A stretch of DNA of 22,666 nucleotides, taken from a virus. The notes under the pieces were generated by a model. That model was given only the letters and a program-made list of their open reading frames with translations, was not told where the DNA came from and did no database searches. Positions 14,831-21,820 of the stretch are shown here, piece by piece. Position 1 is the stretch's first letter. Every line of letters starts with the position of its first letter. The position numbers and the translations under genes were made by a program. The stretch is taken from IMG/VR virus record IMGVR_UViG_3300025687_004658, positions 1-22,666 of that record. One strand, written 5' to 3'.

Positions 14831-14860
14831 AAAAAGGGTGTTGACTCAACACCCTTTTTT
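14831..14860 (+). terminator. Bidirectional intrinsic terminator
   Basis: The stem GGGTGTTG (14836-14843) pairs with CAACACCC (14847-14854) around a three-base loop, flanked by A5 (14831-14835) and T6 (14855-14860). It ends the beta-rich gene. The flanking A and T runs could also terminate on the other strand. The -35 of the next promoter is inside this hairpin. Confidence 0.9.
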
Positions 14861-14870
14861 CTTCTATAAT
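14841..14870 (+). promoter_or_regulatory. Sigma-70 promoter overlapping the terminator
   Basis: The -35 TTGACT is at 14841-14846, inside the terminator hairpin, and the -10 TATAAT is at 14865-14870, with an 18-base spacer. It would start transcription near 14877 and give a leader of about 140 bases before the AAA ATPase ATG (15015), unless the second promoter takes over. Confidence 0.55.
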
Positions 14871-14907
14871 ATACACATATTAAAACAAATAGGTGTTAAC
14901 CTGTTGA

Positions 14908-14931
14908 TTTTGTGGTAAAAATACCACAAAA
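14908..14931. repeat. Dyad TGTGGTA/TACCACA between two promoters
   Basis: TGTGGTA (14911-14917) and TACCACA (14922-14928) flank AAAA, and the outer TTT/AAA extend the symmetry. No T run follows on the plus strand, so it is not an ordinary terminator there. It lies 17 bases before the -35 of the next promoter and could be an operator; no binding protein is known from the window. Confidence 0.6.
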
Positions 14932-14947
14932 AAATCTAAAAAAAGTG

Positions 14948-14976
14948 TTGACGACATAGCAAAACGGCACTATAAT
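14948..14976 (+). promoter_or_regulatory. Sigma-70 promoter for the AAA ATPase
   Basis: TTGACG (14948-14953) and a perfect TATAAT (14971-14976) are separated by exactly 17 bases. Transcription would start near 14983, with a ribosome site AGGAG at 15003-15007 before ATG 15015. This is the best-formed promoter in the window after the one before uvsX. A 12-base direct repeat brackets its -10. Confidence 0.8.
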
Positions 14977-14998
14977 AACTACTCAAACATAGCAAAAC
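14954..14998 (+). repeat. 12-base direct repeat ACATAGCAAAAC bracketing a -10
   Basis: ACATAGCAAAAC occurs at 14954-14965, in the spacer of the promoter, and again at 14987-14998, after the -10. The 33-base offset is about three helical turns, so the copies face the same side of DNA. This placement fits a regulator site, though an exact 12-mer could also arise by local duplication. Confidence 0.65.
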
Positions 14999-15014
14999 AA
15001 TCAGGAGTTCAGCA

Positions 15015-16004
15015 ATGAATACAGTTCGAATTTTGAGCGGCACTTACCGCGGCGAAGAAATCCGTAACCAGACTTTTGAAATGGTTAAGGGTATCCAATT
15101 AGGCAGCAAGGGCCCTTTTATCACAGTTCGTCCCAACGAAGCGATTGGTGTAGGTCGCGACAAAATCCGTGTAAACGTTGAAGAACATGACGTTGAGTTT
15201 ATTAGTGCTCCGGCTGGTGCTGTAGAGACTGATGAACAAATCATGGACCGCATCGAAACACGCTTTGGTGTCCTGGAGGAAATGACCCGAGCAACAATTA
15301 ATAGCGACGTGCGTGCTATGATTGTAGTGGGTCCTCCGGGCGTGGGCAAGTCTTATGGCGTACAGCGCGAGCTTGAAAAGAGCTCAATGTTTGACCGCCT
15401 TGCTGGTAGCAAAGTCAAGTACGAAGTAGTTAAGGGTGCTATGACTCCAATTGGGTTATACGCTACGCTTTACAACCATGCTGACAAAGGCAATGTGCTT
15501 GTATTTGACGATTGCGACTCCGTTCTCATGGACGACCTTTCATTAAATTTGCTTAAAGCGGCTCTTGATTCTGGGAAGAAGCGCACTATCCACTGGAATG
15601 CGGATAGCTCGCTACTGCGTCGTGAAGGTATCCCAGACCGTTTTGACTTCCACGGCGCAGTGATTTTTATTACTAACTTGAAGTTTGATCACGTGCGTAG
15701 CAAGAAGCTACAGGATCACCTGGAAGCACTTCAGAGTCGTTGTCATTATATTGATTTGACAATGGATACTATGCGCGATAAGTTCTTGCGTATTAAGCAG
15801 ATCCATCGTAAAGGCGACTTGTTTGAGCATTACTATTTTAATAGTGACGAGCCGGATCAAATAATTACATTTATGGAAGAGAATAAAGATAATCTGCGTG
15901 AAATGTCATTACGTATGGCACTGAAGTTAGCAGATCTAATTAAAGTAAGTCCAGCTCGCTGGAAGGAAATGGCAGCAGTGACTTGTATGAAGAACAGTTT
16001 CTAA
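15015..16004 (+). CDS. AAA+ ATPase
   Basis: This is a 329-residue protein with Walker A GPPGVGKS (106-113), Walker B VLVFDD (161-166) and sensor-1 Asn 221 (ITN). An N-terminal domain of about 70 residues is small and beta-rich. The ATG follows AGGAG at 15003-15007. The fold is P-loop AAA+, but no partner domain (lid, helicase, clamp-loader) is clear. The gene is GC-richer than neighbours: 35 of 60 bases at 15301-15360 are G or C, and codons CTG, GGC and CGC are frequent. It has its own strong promoter and is followed directly by the radical-SAM gene (TAA then ATG). It may be a remodeller for replication or for the next enzyme; the function is open. Confidence 0.85.
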   Translation: MNTVRILSGTYRGEEIRNQTFEMVKGIQLGSKGPFITVRPNEAIGVGRDKIRVNVEEHDVEFISAPAGAVETDEQIMDRIETRFGVLEEMTRATINSDVRAMIVVGPPGVGKSYGVQRELEKSSMFDRLAGSKVKYEVVKGAMTPIGLYATLYNHADKGNVLVFDDCDSVLMDDLSLNLLKAALDSGKKRTIHWNADSSLLRREGIPDRFDFHGAVIFITNLKFDHVRSKKLQDHLEALQSRCHYIDLTMDTMRDKFLRIKQIHRKGDLFEHYYFNSDEPDQIITFMEENKDNLREMSLRMALKLADLIKVSPARWKEMAAVTCMKNSF

Positions 16005-17165
16005 ATGAGCCAGGATAATTATTGTCAAATTCCATTTTCGCACCTGTTTATAAACACATGGGGAGGTATCTCCCCATGCTGTGCGCATAAAATTGACCCA
16101 GACAAACAATTAAACATTGCCGACGATGAAAATTGGTTGCAAAATTGGTTAACAAGTGATTATTTGAAATCAGTTCAAGAATCGTTTATAGAAAATAAAC
16201 GGCATGTTGGATGTACCGACGAGTGCTGGGTCCCAGAAGATGCTGGTTTATCTAGCTTAAGAACAAGAACTGCTAATGAATATAAATTTTTAGGTGGAAA
16301 ACGAGCAATACAAAAATTAATCACTGCTGAAATACAAATTGGTAATTTGTGTAATTATGGTTGTTTGATGTGCGTTCCGCGATCGAGTTCTTTTATTCTA
16401 AAAGAAAACCTTGAAATAGGATTAGATAAGTTTAATAATAAATCACATTTGTGGAGAAACAAACCTCTTTTCAAAGAGCAATATAAGTGGTCCGACGAAG
16501 AAATTTCTAGACTAGAACAACTGCTAAATTTAGATTTACGATTGTTGACGGTTCGTGGTGGCGAACCTTTCTATAATAAAAAACTTTTAGAAATAATAAG
16601 AAAACTTCCAAGTGAAAAAGCCAGTACTATGATGCTTCATATTGATACCAATGCTAGTATTTGGAATGATAACTGGCAAGAAGTGTTAGAAAAGTTTAAA
16701 TTAGTACGTATTATGTTTTCTGTTGATGGTACAGACGATATATATGAATATATACGTTATCCAGGAATTTGGGAAATAACTAAGAATAATATACTTAAAA
16801 TTATTCAACTAAAAAATATTAATCCTGTGATACATTGTGTGGTACAGAACTTAAATATTAAGTACTTAGATTCCCTTATTGATTTTGCAGTAGAAAACAA
16901 TATACATATTAACTTAGTTACAGTAGAACAAGAATATCTACATAGTAAAAATCTAACAGACAATGATCGTAAAATTGCCATAGAAAATTTATCAAAATGG
17001 ATATCGACTAAAAAATATCCAGAATATATTGTTATACAGTTGCAAGCATTTCTAAATCTAATAGAGAAATCCAAATTTGATTTGGATAGATGGAACGAGT
17101 TTGTCGAATATGTTACAATTAAAGATACACATCGAGGAAATTCATACAAAAAGTTTTTAAACTAG
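16005..17165 (+). CDS. Radical-SAM enzyme with N-terminal cysteine-rich (twitch-like) domain
   Basis: This is a 386-residue protein. Cx3Cx2C is present as C116, C120, C123 (IGNLCNYGCLMC), which would hold the [4Fe-4S] cluster that cleaves SAM. GGEP (185-188) is the SAM-contact motif, and a VDGTDD segment near 240 follows. The N-terminal 75 residues hold five further cysteines (C7, C25, C26, C70, C74) and look like the auxiliary-cluster 'twitch' domain family. The enzyme class does difficult radical reactions; the substrate is unknown. The gene is very AT-rich (15 of 60 bases G or C at 16861-16920) next to a GC-rich one, so the two have different histories. It begins directly at the AAA stop, so it may be co-transcribed. 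Confidence 0.85.
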   Translation: MSQDNYCQIPFSHLFINTWGGISPCCAHKIDPDKQLNIADDENWLQNWLTSDYLKSVQESFIENKRHVGCTDECWVPEDAGLSSLRTRTANEYKFLGGKRAIQKLITAEIQIGNLCNYGCLMCVPRSSSFILKENLEIGLDKFNNKSHLWRNKPLFKEQYKWSDEEISRLEQLLNLDLRLLTVRGGEPFYNKKLLEIIRKLPSEKASTMMLHIDTNASIWNDNWQEVLEKFKLVRIMFSVDGTDDIYEYIRYPGIWEITKNNILKIIQLKNINPVIHCVVQNLNIKYLDSLIDFAVENNIHINLVTVEQEYLHSKNLTDNDRKIAIENLSKWISTKKYPEYIVIQLQAFLNLIEKSKFDLDRWNEFVEYVTIKDTHRGNSYKKFLN

Positions 17166-17203
17166 AGAACACAATATGCTATGTTGAACTCCTAAAGTTC
17201 TCT
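17164..17203. repeat. Inverted repeat AGAGAAC/GTTCTCT after the radical-SAM gene
   Basis: AGAGAAC (17164-17170) pairs with GTTCTCT (17197-17203) around a 26-base loop. It lies between the radical-SAM stop and the terminator. No T run follows it directly, so it is a weak processing or stability hairpin at most. Confidence 0.35.
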
Positions 17204-17212
17204 GGTTTAGTT

Positions 17213-17244
17213 GGCGCAAGATGAAATACTCTTGCGCCTTTTTT
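17213..17244 (+). terminator. Intrinsic terminator after the radical-SAM gene
   Basis: GGCGCAAGA (17213-17221) pairs with TCTTGCGCC (17230-17238) around an eight-base loop, followed by a run of six T (17239-17244). It is the clear 3' end of the ATPase/radical-SAM unit. The 3' arm carries the -35 of the next promoter. Confidence 0.85.
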
Positions 17245-17260
17245 AATTTTGTGTTATAAT
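17232..17260 (+). promoter_or_regulatory. Sigma-70 promoter nested in the terminator; leaderless candidate
   Basis: TTGCGC (17232-17237) is inside the terminator 3' arm and TATAAT (17255-17260) follows after 17 bases. Only six bases (AGAAGC) separate the -10 from ATG 17267, so transcription would start at or next to the start codon. The -35 is weaker than TTGACA. Confidence 0.6.
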
Positions 17261-17266
17261 AGAAGC

Positions 17267-18388
17267 ATGATACGAAAAGTTGTAGACAGAGATTCAGCAC
17301 ATTTATGGATGCGAGAAAACTTGCGTTTTTCTCGCTATGACATTTCCTTTATGGAGAATGTGGCTCGTTTTATTTCTGATAATCGTTCGCTTACTGTTAA
17401 ACAAAATGGATTATGGGAAAAAATTGTACACAAGTACCGTAAACAAATTTTTGCAGAGTCTAATGGCGCTTTTGATGAAGAATACATTCTTAGTAAGCAA
17501 TGGATCAACCCAGTTGTAGAATTTGATCCAAGTTATGCACCACTACTATGGATTGATGCTGATATTATTAAATTACGTTTCCCATTTAATAAAGAAACAG
17601 TTAAAGACTTACGCACACTACTTCAAGATGCAGGACACGATTATGGATTAATGGTATCGTCGGAGAATCACGAGTACGTCCATTGGGATAAAAATGAACG
17701 TGTATGGCGTGGTACTGCATATCCTACATTAATTAGAGACTTATATTATTTTTCTAAGTTACACGAGTTCGCTGTTGACAAATCAGTTCAAGACATTGTA
17801 GACAGTATACACGGCGATGAGTTTAATTGGTGCCCTTTTGCTGAGTTACATAACGATGGCTATATGGTAAGCAACCTAAGTCCTGGTTTATTAAAAGCAT
17901 TGCCCCCAAACAAATTGACACTTGAAGTTGCGAGAGATTTAGTTGGAATGGACATTACATTAAGCGATGCATTCCAAAGCCGCATTGCTCACGAATACGG
18001 ATATAACTTGGGTCGTATTGCTTGTACTCGAGAGTTAACAATTACTGCTAGCGAAGTTAAAGTAGTTAAAGAGTGGATCAATAACACTGATAACAATTTA
18101 GTTATTATCCATAAAGTTAGCAACGATAATATAATTTGGGATCAACCAGCGCAACCTGATACACTTGTTCCGGAAAAATCTTTTAGCATTGCAGATTTAA
18201 GGTTAACTGGAAAGGGGTTAGGTGATTACTATGTGTTTAGTAGTGATGGCGATAACTATACATTGGATAATGGGGTTGATTGTGTAGTTTATATGCCAGG
18301 AACAGCGTTTAATTACGAAGCACTTGCACATATCGCTAAGAAAGTTATTACAGTAGTAGAAGATGAAACAAGCACGACTAATAATTAA
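17267..18388 (+). CDS. Conserved protein of unknown function upstream of uvsW
   Basis: This is a 373-residue protein. ATG 17267 is chosen because the promoter -10 lies just upstream; an in-frame TTG at 17249 would precede it. The N-terminal part has an RYDISFMENVARFIS segment and a LTVKQNGLWEKIVHKYRKQI segment, a layout I associate with N-terminal regions of phage replication/helicase proteins. No Walker motif or zinc site is visible. A long central part follows, and the C-terminal 100 residues are beta-rich. Because uvsW overlaps it by 26 bases, it may work with the helicase. The family cannot be named from sequence alone. Confidence 0.8.
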   Translation: MIRKVVDRDSAHLWMRENLRFSRYDISFMENVARFISDNRSLTVKQNGLWEKIVHKYRKQIFAESNGAFDEEYILSKQWINPVVEFDPSYAPLLWIDADIIKLRFPFNKETVKDLRTLLQDAGHDYGLMVSSENHEYVHWDKNERVWRGTAYPTLIRDLYYFSKLHEFAVDKSVQDIVDSIHGDEFNWCPFAELHNDGYMVSNLSPGLLKALPPNKLTLEVARDLVGMDITLSDAFQSRIAHEYGYNLGRIACTRELTITASEVKVVKEWINNTDNNLVIIHKVSNDNIIWDQPAQPDTLVPEKSFSIADLRLTGKGLGDYYVFSSDGDNYTLDNGVDCVVYMPGTAFNYEALAHIAKKVITVVEDETSTTNN

Positions 18389-19823
18389 AGACGAAGTAAA
18401 CGTTAAGATTGAAGGCTTAGAACTTTCAACACGGCAAAAACTTGTGAATCGGTTCAAGTATATTGTGCCGCACGCACGTTATTTGCCAGCAGTTCGTCTT
18501 GGACGTTGGGATGGCAAAGTAGCATTCTTCCAGCTTGGTGGCAGCACATATGTTAACTTGCTTCCTGAAATTGTTCCTATACTAGCAGAGTACAATTACG
18601 ACGTTGTAGTTGATGACCAACGTAATTATCGCACAGCGTTTGAATTTGAACGTGTAGAAAAGGACAGCTACTCACACATTACTTGGCCCAAGGGTCATCC
18701 TGCTGAGGGCCAGCCTGTTGAAATGCGTGACTACCAAATTGAAGTGGTTAATAACTTTCTGGAAAATCCACAGAGCTTACAAGAGATCGCTACAGGCGCT
18801 GGTAAAACCATCATGACAGCATCTCTAAGTCAGCGTGTTGAACAGTATGGACGATCGATTGTTATTGTACCTAACAAAAGTTTGGTAACGCAGACCGAAA
18901 AGGACTACATTAATATGAAGTTAGATGTTGGTGTATTCTTTGGCGATAGAAAAGAGTTTGGCAAGACGCATACTATTTGTACGTGGCAATCGCTTAACTC
19001 GCTATTAAAAGCAACACGCAATCAACAGGCACCTATTTCCATTGGTGAGTTTTTAGAAGATGTTGTTTGTGTTATTGTAGACGAAGTACATCAAGCAAAA
19101 GCAGACGCACTTAAGACTCTGCTTACCGGTCCAATGGCAAAGATTCCACTACGTTGGGGACTAACAGGAACTATTCCAAAAGAAGAATTTGAATTCCAGG
19201 CACTTCATGTAAGTATTGGACCTGTTATACATAAAATCGCGGCATCGGAGTTACAAGAAAAAGGCGTACTTGCTAATTGCCATGTTAACATTGTACAATT
19301 ACAAGATCACGCAGAACATACTAACTATCAAGCAGAACTTAAATTCTTATTAAGCGATCAAGACAGGTTAAACGTTATTGCACAAATGGTAGAAGGTATT
19401 AACGAATCAGGCAACACACTTGTACTTGTTGATCGTGTTAGTGCTGGAACAGACTTAGTTGATCGGTTAGGTGACCGTGCTGTGTTTGTAAGCGGCGCTA
19501 CAAAAGCAAAGGATAGACAGGATCATTATGATGAAATTTCAGAAGCAGACAATAAAATTATTGTTGCAACGTATGGTGTTGCTGCCGTTGGCATTAATAT
19601 TCCTCGTATTTTCAATCTTGTTCTCGTTGAGCCTGGCAAGTCTTTTGTTCGTGTTATTCAGTCCATTGGCCGTGGTATACGAAAAGCACAAGATAAAGAC
19701 CATGTCCAGATCTGGGACATAACTTCAACGTGTAAGTTTGCTAAACGACATTTAACTAAACGTAAAGCGTTTTATAAAGAAGCAAACTATCCATTTACAC
19801 AAGAAAAATATGAGTGGAAATAA
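18363..19823 (+). CDS. uvsW: UvsW DNA/RNA helicase, SF2 type
   Basis: This 486-residue SF2 helicase acts on R-loops, D-loops and branched DNA and ends origin-dependent replication in T4-type phages. It has the Q/Arg region RDYQ (122-125), motif I TGAGKT (144-149), DEVH (240-243), motif III TGT (268-270) and motif VI QSIGRGIRK (433-441). The first 110 residues are an N-terminal domain with a LGRWDGKVAFF segment typical of UvsW DNA binding. It overlaps the gene before it by 26 bases. Its C-terminal end (FTQEKYEWK) is intact. Confidence 0.93.
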   Translation: MKQARLIIKDEVNVKIEGLELSTRQKLVNRFKYIVPHARYLPAVRLGRWDGKVAFFQLGGSTYVNLLPEIVPILAEYNYDVVVDDQRNYRTAFEFERVEKDSYSHITWPKGHPAEGQPVEMRDYQIEVVNNFLENPQSLQEIATGAGKTIMTASLSQRVEQYGRSIVIVPNKSLVTQTEKDYINMKLDVGVFFGDRKEFGKTHTICTWQSLNSLLKATRNQQAPISIGEFLEDVVCVIVDEVHQAKADALKTLLTGPMAKIPLRWGLTGTIPKEEFEFQALHVSIGPVIHKIAASELQEKGVLANCHVNIVQLQDHAEHTNYQAELKFLLSDQDRLNVIAQMVEGINESGNTLVLVDRVSAGTDLVDRLGDRAVFVSGATKAKDRQDHYDEISEADNKIIVATYGVAAVGINIPRIFNLVLVEPGKSFVRVIQSIGRGIRKAQDKDHVQIWDITSTCKFAKRHLTKRKAFYKEANYPFTQEKYEWK

Positions 19824-20428
19824 TGGGAAAACTTTATCAAGACGTTCACAACTATGTTAGTACCTTTGGCCCAGAAGAAATCATCGTCGAGATTGGTAGC
19901 GACCGTTGGGAAGGATCTAGTGCGTACTTTGCACAAATGGCAAAAGACAACAGCACTAAATTGTATACTTGTGATTTAGATGCTGAATGTGAGAGCAGAT
20001 TACGTAGACATATTCCAGTTGAACTACACCCATATTATGAATTTTATAATGAAAACGGAACGTACTTTGCGGCACAAATGATGTCACGATTGTCTAAACA
20101 ATATATCAAAGTATTGTACTTAGACAATTACGATTGGGACTGGAACATTGAAATTGAAAACTCAATGATTGCTAAACAGCGTACTTGGTATACACTACAA
20201 GGCATTGAGATGAATAATCTTGATTGCCAAACACAACATTTGAATCAAATGCTACACTTAATGCCATTGATGAGTAGAGATGCTGTTGTTTGTTTAGATG
20301 ACACTTACAGACATAACGGTGTGTTTATTGGTAAAGGCGGAGCAGTGGTTCCATACCTATTAGCAATTGGATATACTATACTTGAAGAAAGAGATTTTGG
20401 TGTAATATTAGGTCGCAATCAAAACTAA
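19823..20428 (+). CDS. Methyltransferase-like protein after uvsW
   Basis: This is a 201-residue protein. ATG 19823 (TAATG with the uvsW stop) is chosen over an earlier in-frame start at 19814. It has a SAM-loop-like VEIGSDRWEGSS (22-33), an acidic D51 at the end of the next strand, VLYLDNYD (97-104) and CLDDTYRHNG (157-166). It fits a class I methyltransferase-like fold, possibly metal-dependent, in the style of CmcI-like proteins. It is a sister of the 9715 methyltransferase in layout but not closely alike. The acceptor is unknown. Confidence 0.72.
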   Translation: MGKLYQDVHNYVSTFGPEEIIVEIGSDRWEGSSAYFAQMAKDNSTKLYTCDLDAECESRLRRHIPVELHPYYEFYNENGTYFAAQMMSRLSKQYIKVLYLDNYDWDWNIEIENSMIAKQRTWYTLQGIEMNNLDCQTQHLNQMLHLMPLMSRDAVVCLDDTYRHNGVFIGKGGAVVPYLLAIGYTILEERDFGVILGRNQN

Positions 20429-20435
20429 ACTATAC

Positions 20436-20441
20436 TATAAT
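20436..20441 (+). promoter_or_regulatory. TATAAT box six bases before a start codon
   Basis: TATAAT (20436-20441) is followed by six bases (AATACT) and ATG 20448, the same spacing as at 17255-17267. No -35 like TTGACA is visible at the right distance. If used, it would give a leaderless mRNA. Confidence 0.35.
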
Positions 20442-20447
20442 AATACT

Positions 20448-20951
20448 ATGAGAATTCACACACTAGACAATACAGCATATAACTTAGATACGCTACCAGA
20501 AGAAATTGATGATATGCGCTTCGCTATTCTTGACAATAGCGATCCTAATAATCCTGATTACTTTTATATTCCGCTAATCTTCTTAGAATCATTTACTAGT
20601 CCTGCATTGGTATTAAAGATTGGCAACAAACAAATTAAAATGCCTTTAGATTGGCAAGTACTAATTGGCGAGGACGAGCTAGGTGATTTAGAGGCATTGC
20701 CACTTACTAGCCTCAACGACAGAGATTTTAAAGTATTTCAATTCAATAGCCTTTCGTCATATTCTGCAAGTTTTCTTCCAATTGAAATCGTGGATGTGTA
20801 CAATGAAGTAAACTGGTATGCACCTAAACTAAAGAATGGCCAATTTTTAGCCGTGCCATTGACAGATGGTGAGAATCCTGAATGTGTTTACTTTATTAAA
20901 GACGTATCCCGTAACTGCGAAGTGGTAGATTATAATAAAGCGTGGGGGTAA
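20448..20951 (+). CDS. Conserved phage protein of unknown function
   Basis: This is a 167-residue protein. ATG 20448 lies 19 bases after the previous stop with no Shine-Dalgarno, just a TATAAT box. Sequence landmarks are LVLKIGNKQIKMPLDWQVLI (54-73), LEALPLTSLNDRDFKVF, and a C-terminal EVNWYAPKLKNGQFLAVPL. It looks like a compact alpha/beta protein of a conserved phage type. There is no catalytic motif and no membrane segment. Its neighbours are replication genes, so a replication-related or structural role is possible; the function is not assigned. Confidence 0.78.
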   Translation: MRIHTLDNTAYNLDTLPEEIDDMRFAILDNSDPNNPDYFYIPLIFLESFTSPALVLKIGNKQIKMPLDWQVLIGEDELGDLEALPLTSLNDRDFKVFQFNSLSSYSASFLPIEIVDVYNEVNWYAPKLKNGQFLAVPLTDGENPECVYFIKDVSRNCEVVDYNKAWG

Positions 20952-20952
20952 T

Positions 20953-21390
20953 ATGAAGGATGACAATATTACTGTAACAATGGTAGATGTTGACGACGAA
21001 TACGGAAACCCGGTAACTATTACTGTTCCGTATAACTATGATGATTACGACGATTATACAATTAACACAGCAGGGTTAAATTGGGGTAACACATCTCTCG
21101 GTAATAACGAAAATATTTCCAACGGTATCAGAGTACATGGTGATAAAGGTACTTGGGACTTAGAAGAACGTATTAAAATCATTGAACGTGTGCTAAACAT
21201 TCCAGAACGTGATTATGAAATGGAAGAACGTCATCCTAAACTCGCAGATCTATTTAACAAACATATGCGAGAAGTCGAACGTGTAATTAATCAACTTCCA
21301 GACAGTTCAGAATACGAGCAAGAAGTAGAAAAGCATCGCATGTGGGACGTGCTAACAGGACCAGATAGGAATATTAACGGTGGCGGCTAA
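20953..21390 (+). CDS. Protein with acidic beta N-terminus and helical C-terminus
   Basis: This is a 145-residue protein that starts two bases after the previous stop, with a purine-rich GGGGGTAA just before. Residues 1-65 are Asp/Tyr/Asn-rich and look beta (ITVTMVDVDDEYGNPVTITV). An IRVHGDKGTWDLEERIKIIE segment (59-78) leads into helices that end in HRMWDVL. This order (G-D segment followed by coiled helices and a W-D/x-L end) is common in an unnamed set of marine phage proteins. The function is unknown; it may be structural. Confidence 0.75.
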   Translation: MKDDNITVTMVDVDDEYGNPVTITVPYNYDDYDDYTINTAGLNWGNTSLGNNENISNGIRVHGDKGTWDLEERIKIIERVLNIPERDYEMEERHPKLADLFNKHMREVERVINQLPDSSEYEQEVEKHRMWDVLTGPDRNINGGG

Positions 21391-21820
21391 ACTAGATATT
21401 TTTAAAATGCTTGGTGCAATGGATCGCAAGGATTATGACTTTTATGATAATCTAAGCGACGAAGAACGCAAAGGCTTTAGTGCCTTTCTGGCGTTAAAAT
21501 GGGGAGCAAGCGTAGAAGGGTCAAGGGAGATTCAACACTATTATCTAGCAGCAACTAATCATTACTGTAACAAGAACTGGTACGAGATCAATAAGCATCC
21601 TAAATTACAATGGTTAGAATTATGTGCAGCAGCACCAGGTATTGGCCCGCAAAAGCATAAGTGGCTACAAATAAAAAAGAAAGAAGATAAATCTTCCGAA
21701 CACAAAAAGCGTTTGACAGAACTATTTCCAAATGTTAAAATAAGTGACATTGAAGTGTTAGCAACCATGGTCACTAAAAAAGAAGTAGATGAGTACATTA
21801 AACTCCACGGAAACAACTGA
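21380..21820 (+). CDS. 62: gp62-like DNA polymerase clamp-loader small subunit
   Basis: This is a 146-residue protein. GTG 21380 has TAGGA (21366-21370) nine bases upstream and overlaps the previous stop by 11 bases; ATG 21407 is an alternative. The central section FLALKWGASVEGS, YYLAATNHYCNKNWYEI and LQWLELCAAAPGIGPQKHKW is the pattern of the small clamp-loader subunit in T4-like phages, which helps gp44 load the gp45 clamp. There is no ATPase motif, as expected. In T4 the order is regA-62-44-45; here the zinc protein follows. The assignment comes from pattern recall and should be tested. Confidence 0.62.
   Translation: MAAKLDIFKMLGAMDRKDYDFYDNLSDEERKGFSAFLALKWGASVEGSREIQHYYLAATNHYCNKNWYEINKHPKLQWLELCAAAPGIGPQKHKWLQIKKKEDKSSEHKKRLTELFPNVKISDIEVLATMVTKKEVDEYIKLHGNN

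Noticed and set aside
14860-15014. Origin of replication in the AT-rich control region
   Set aside because: It has promoters, a dyad and one repeated 12-mer, but no iterons or initiator boxes; regulation explains it better.
17161-17266. Possible tRNA or small RNA in the gap after the radical-SAM gene
   Set aside because: The pairing forms only a hairpin and a terminator; no cloverleaf or CCA end is visible.
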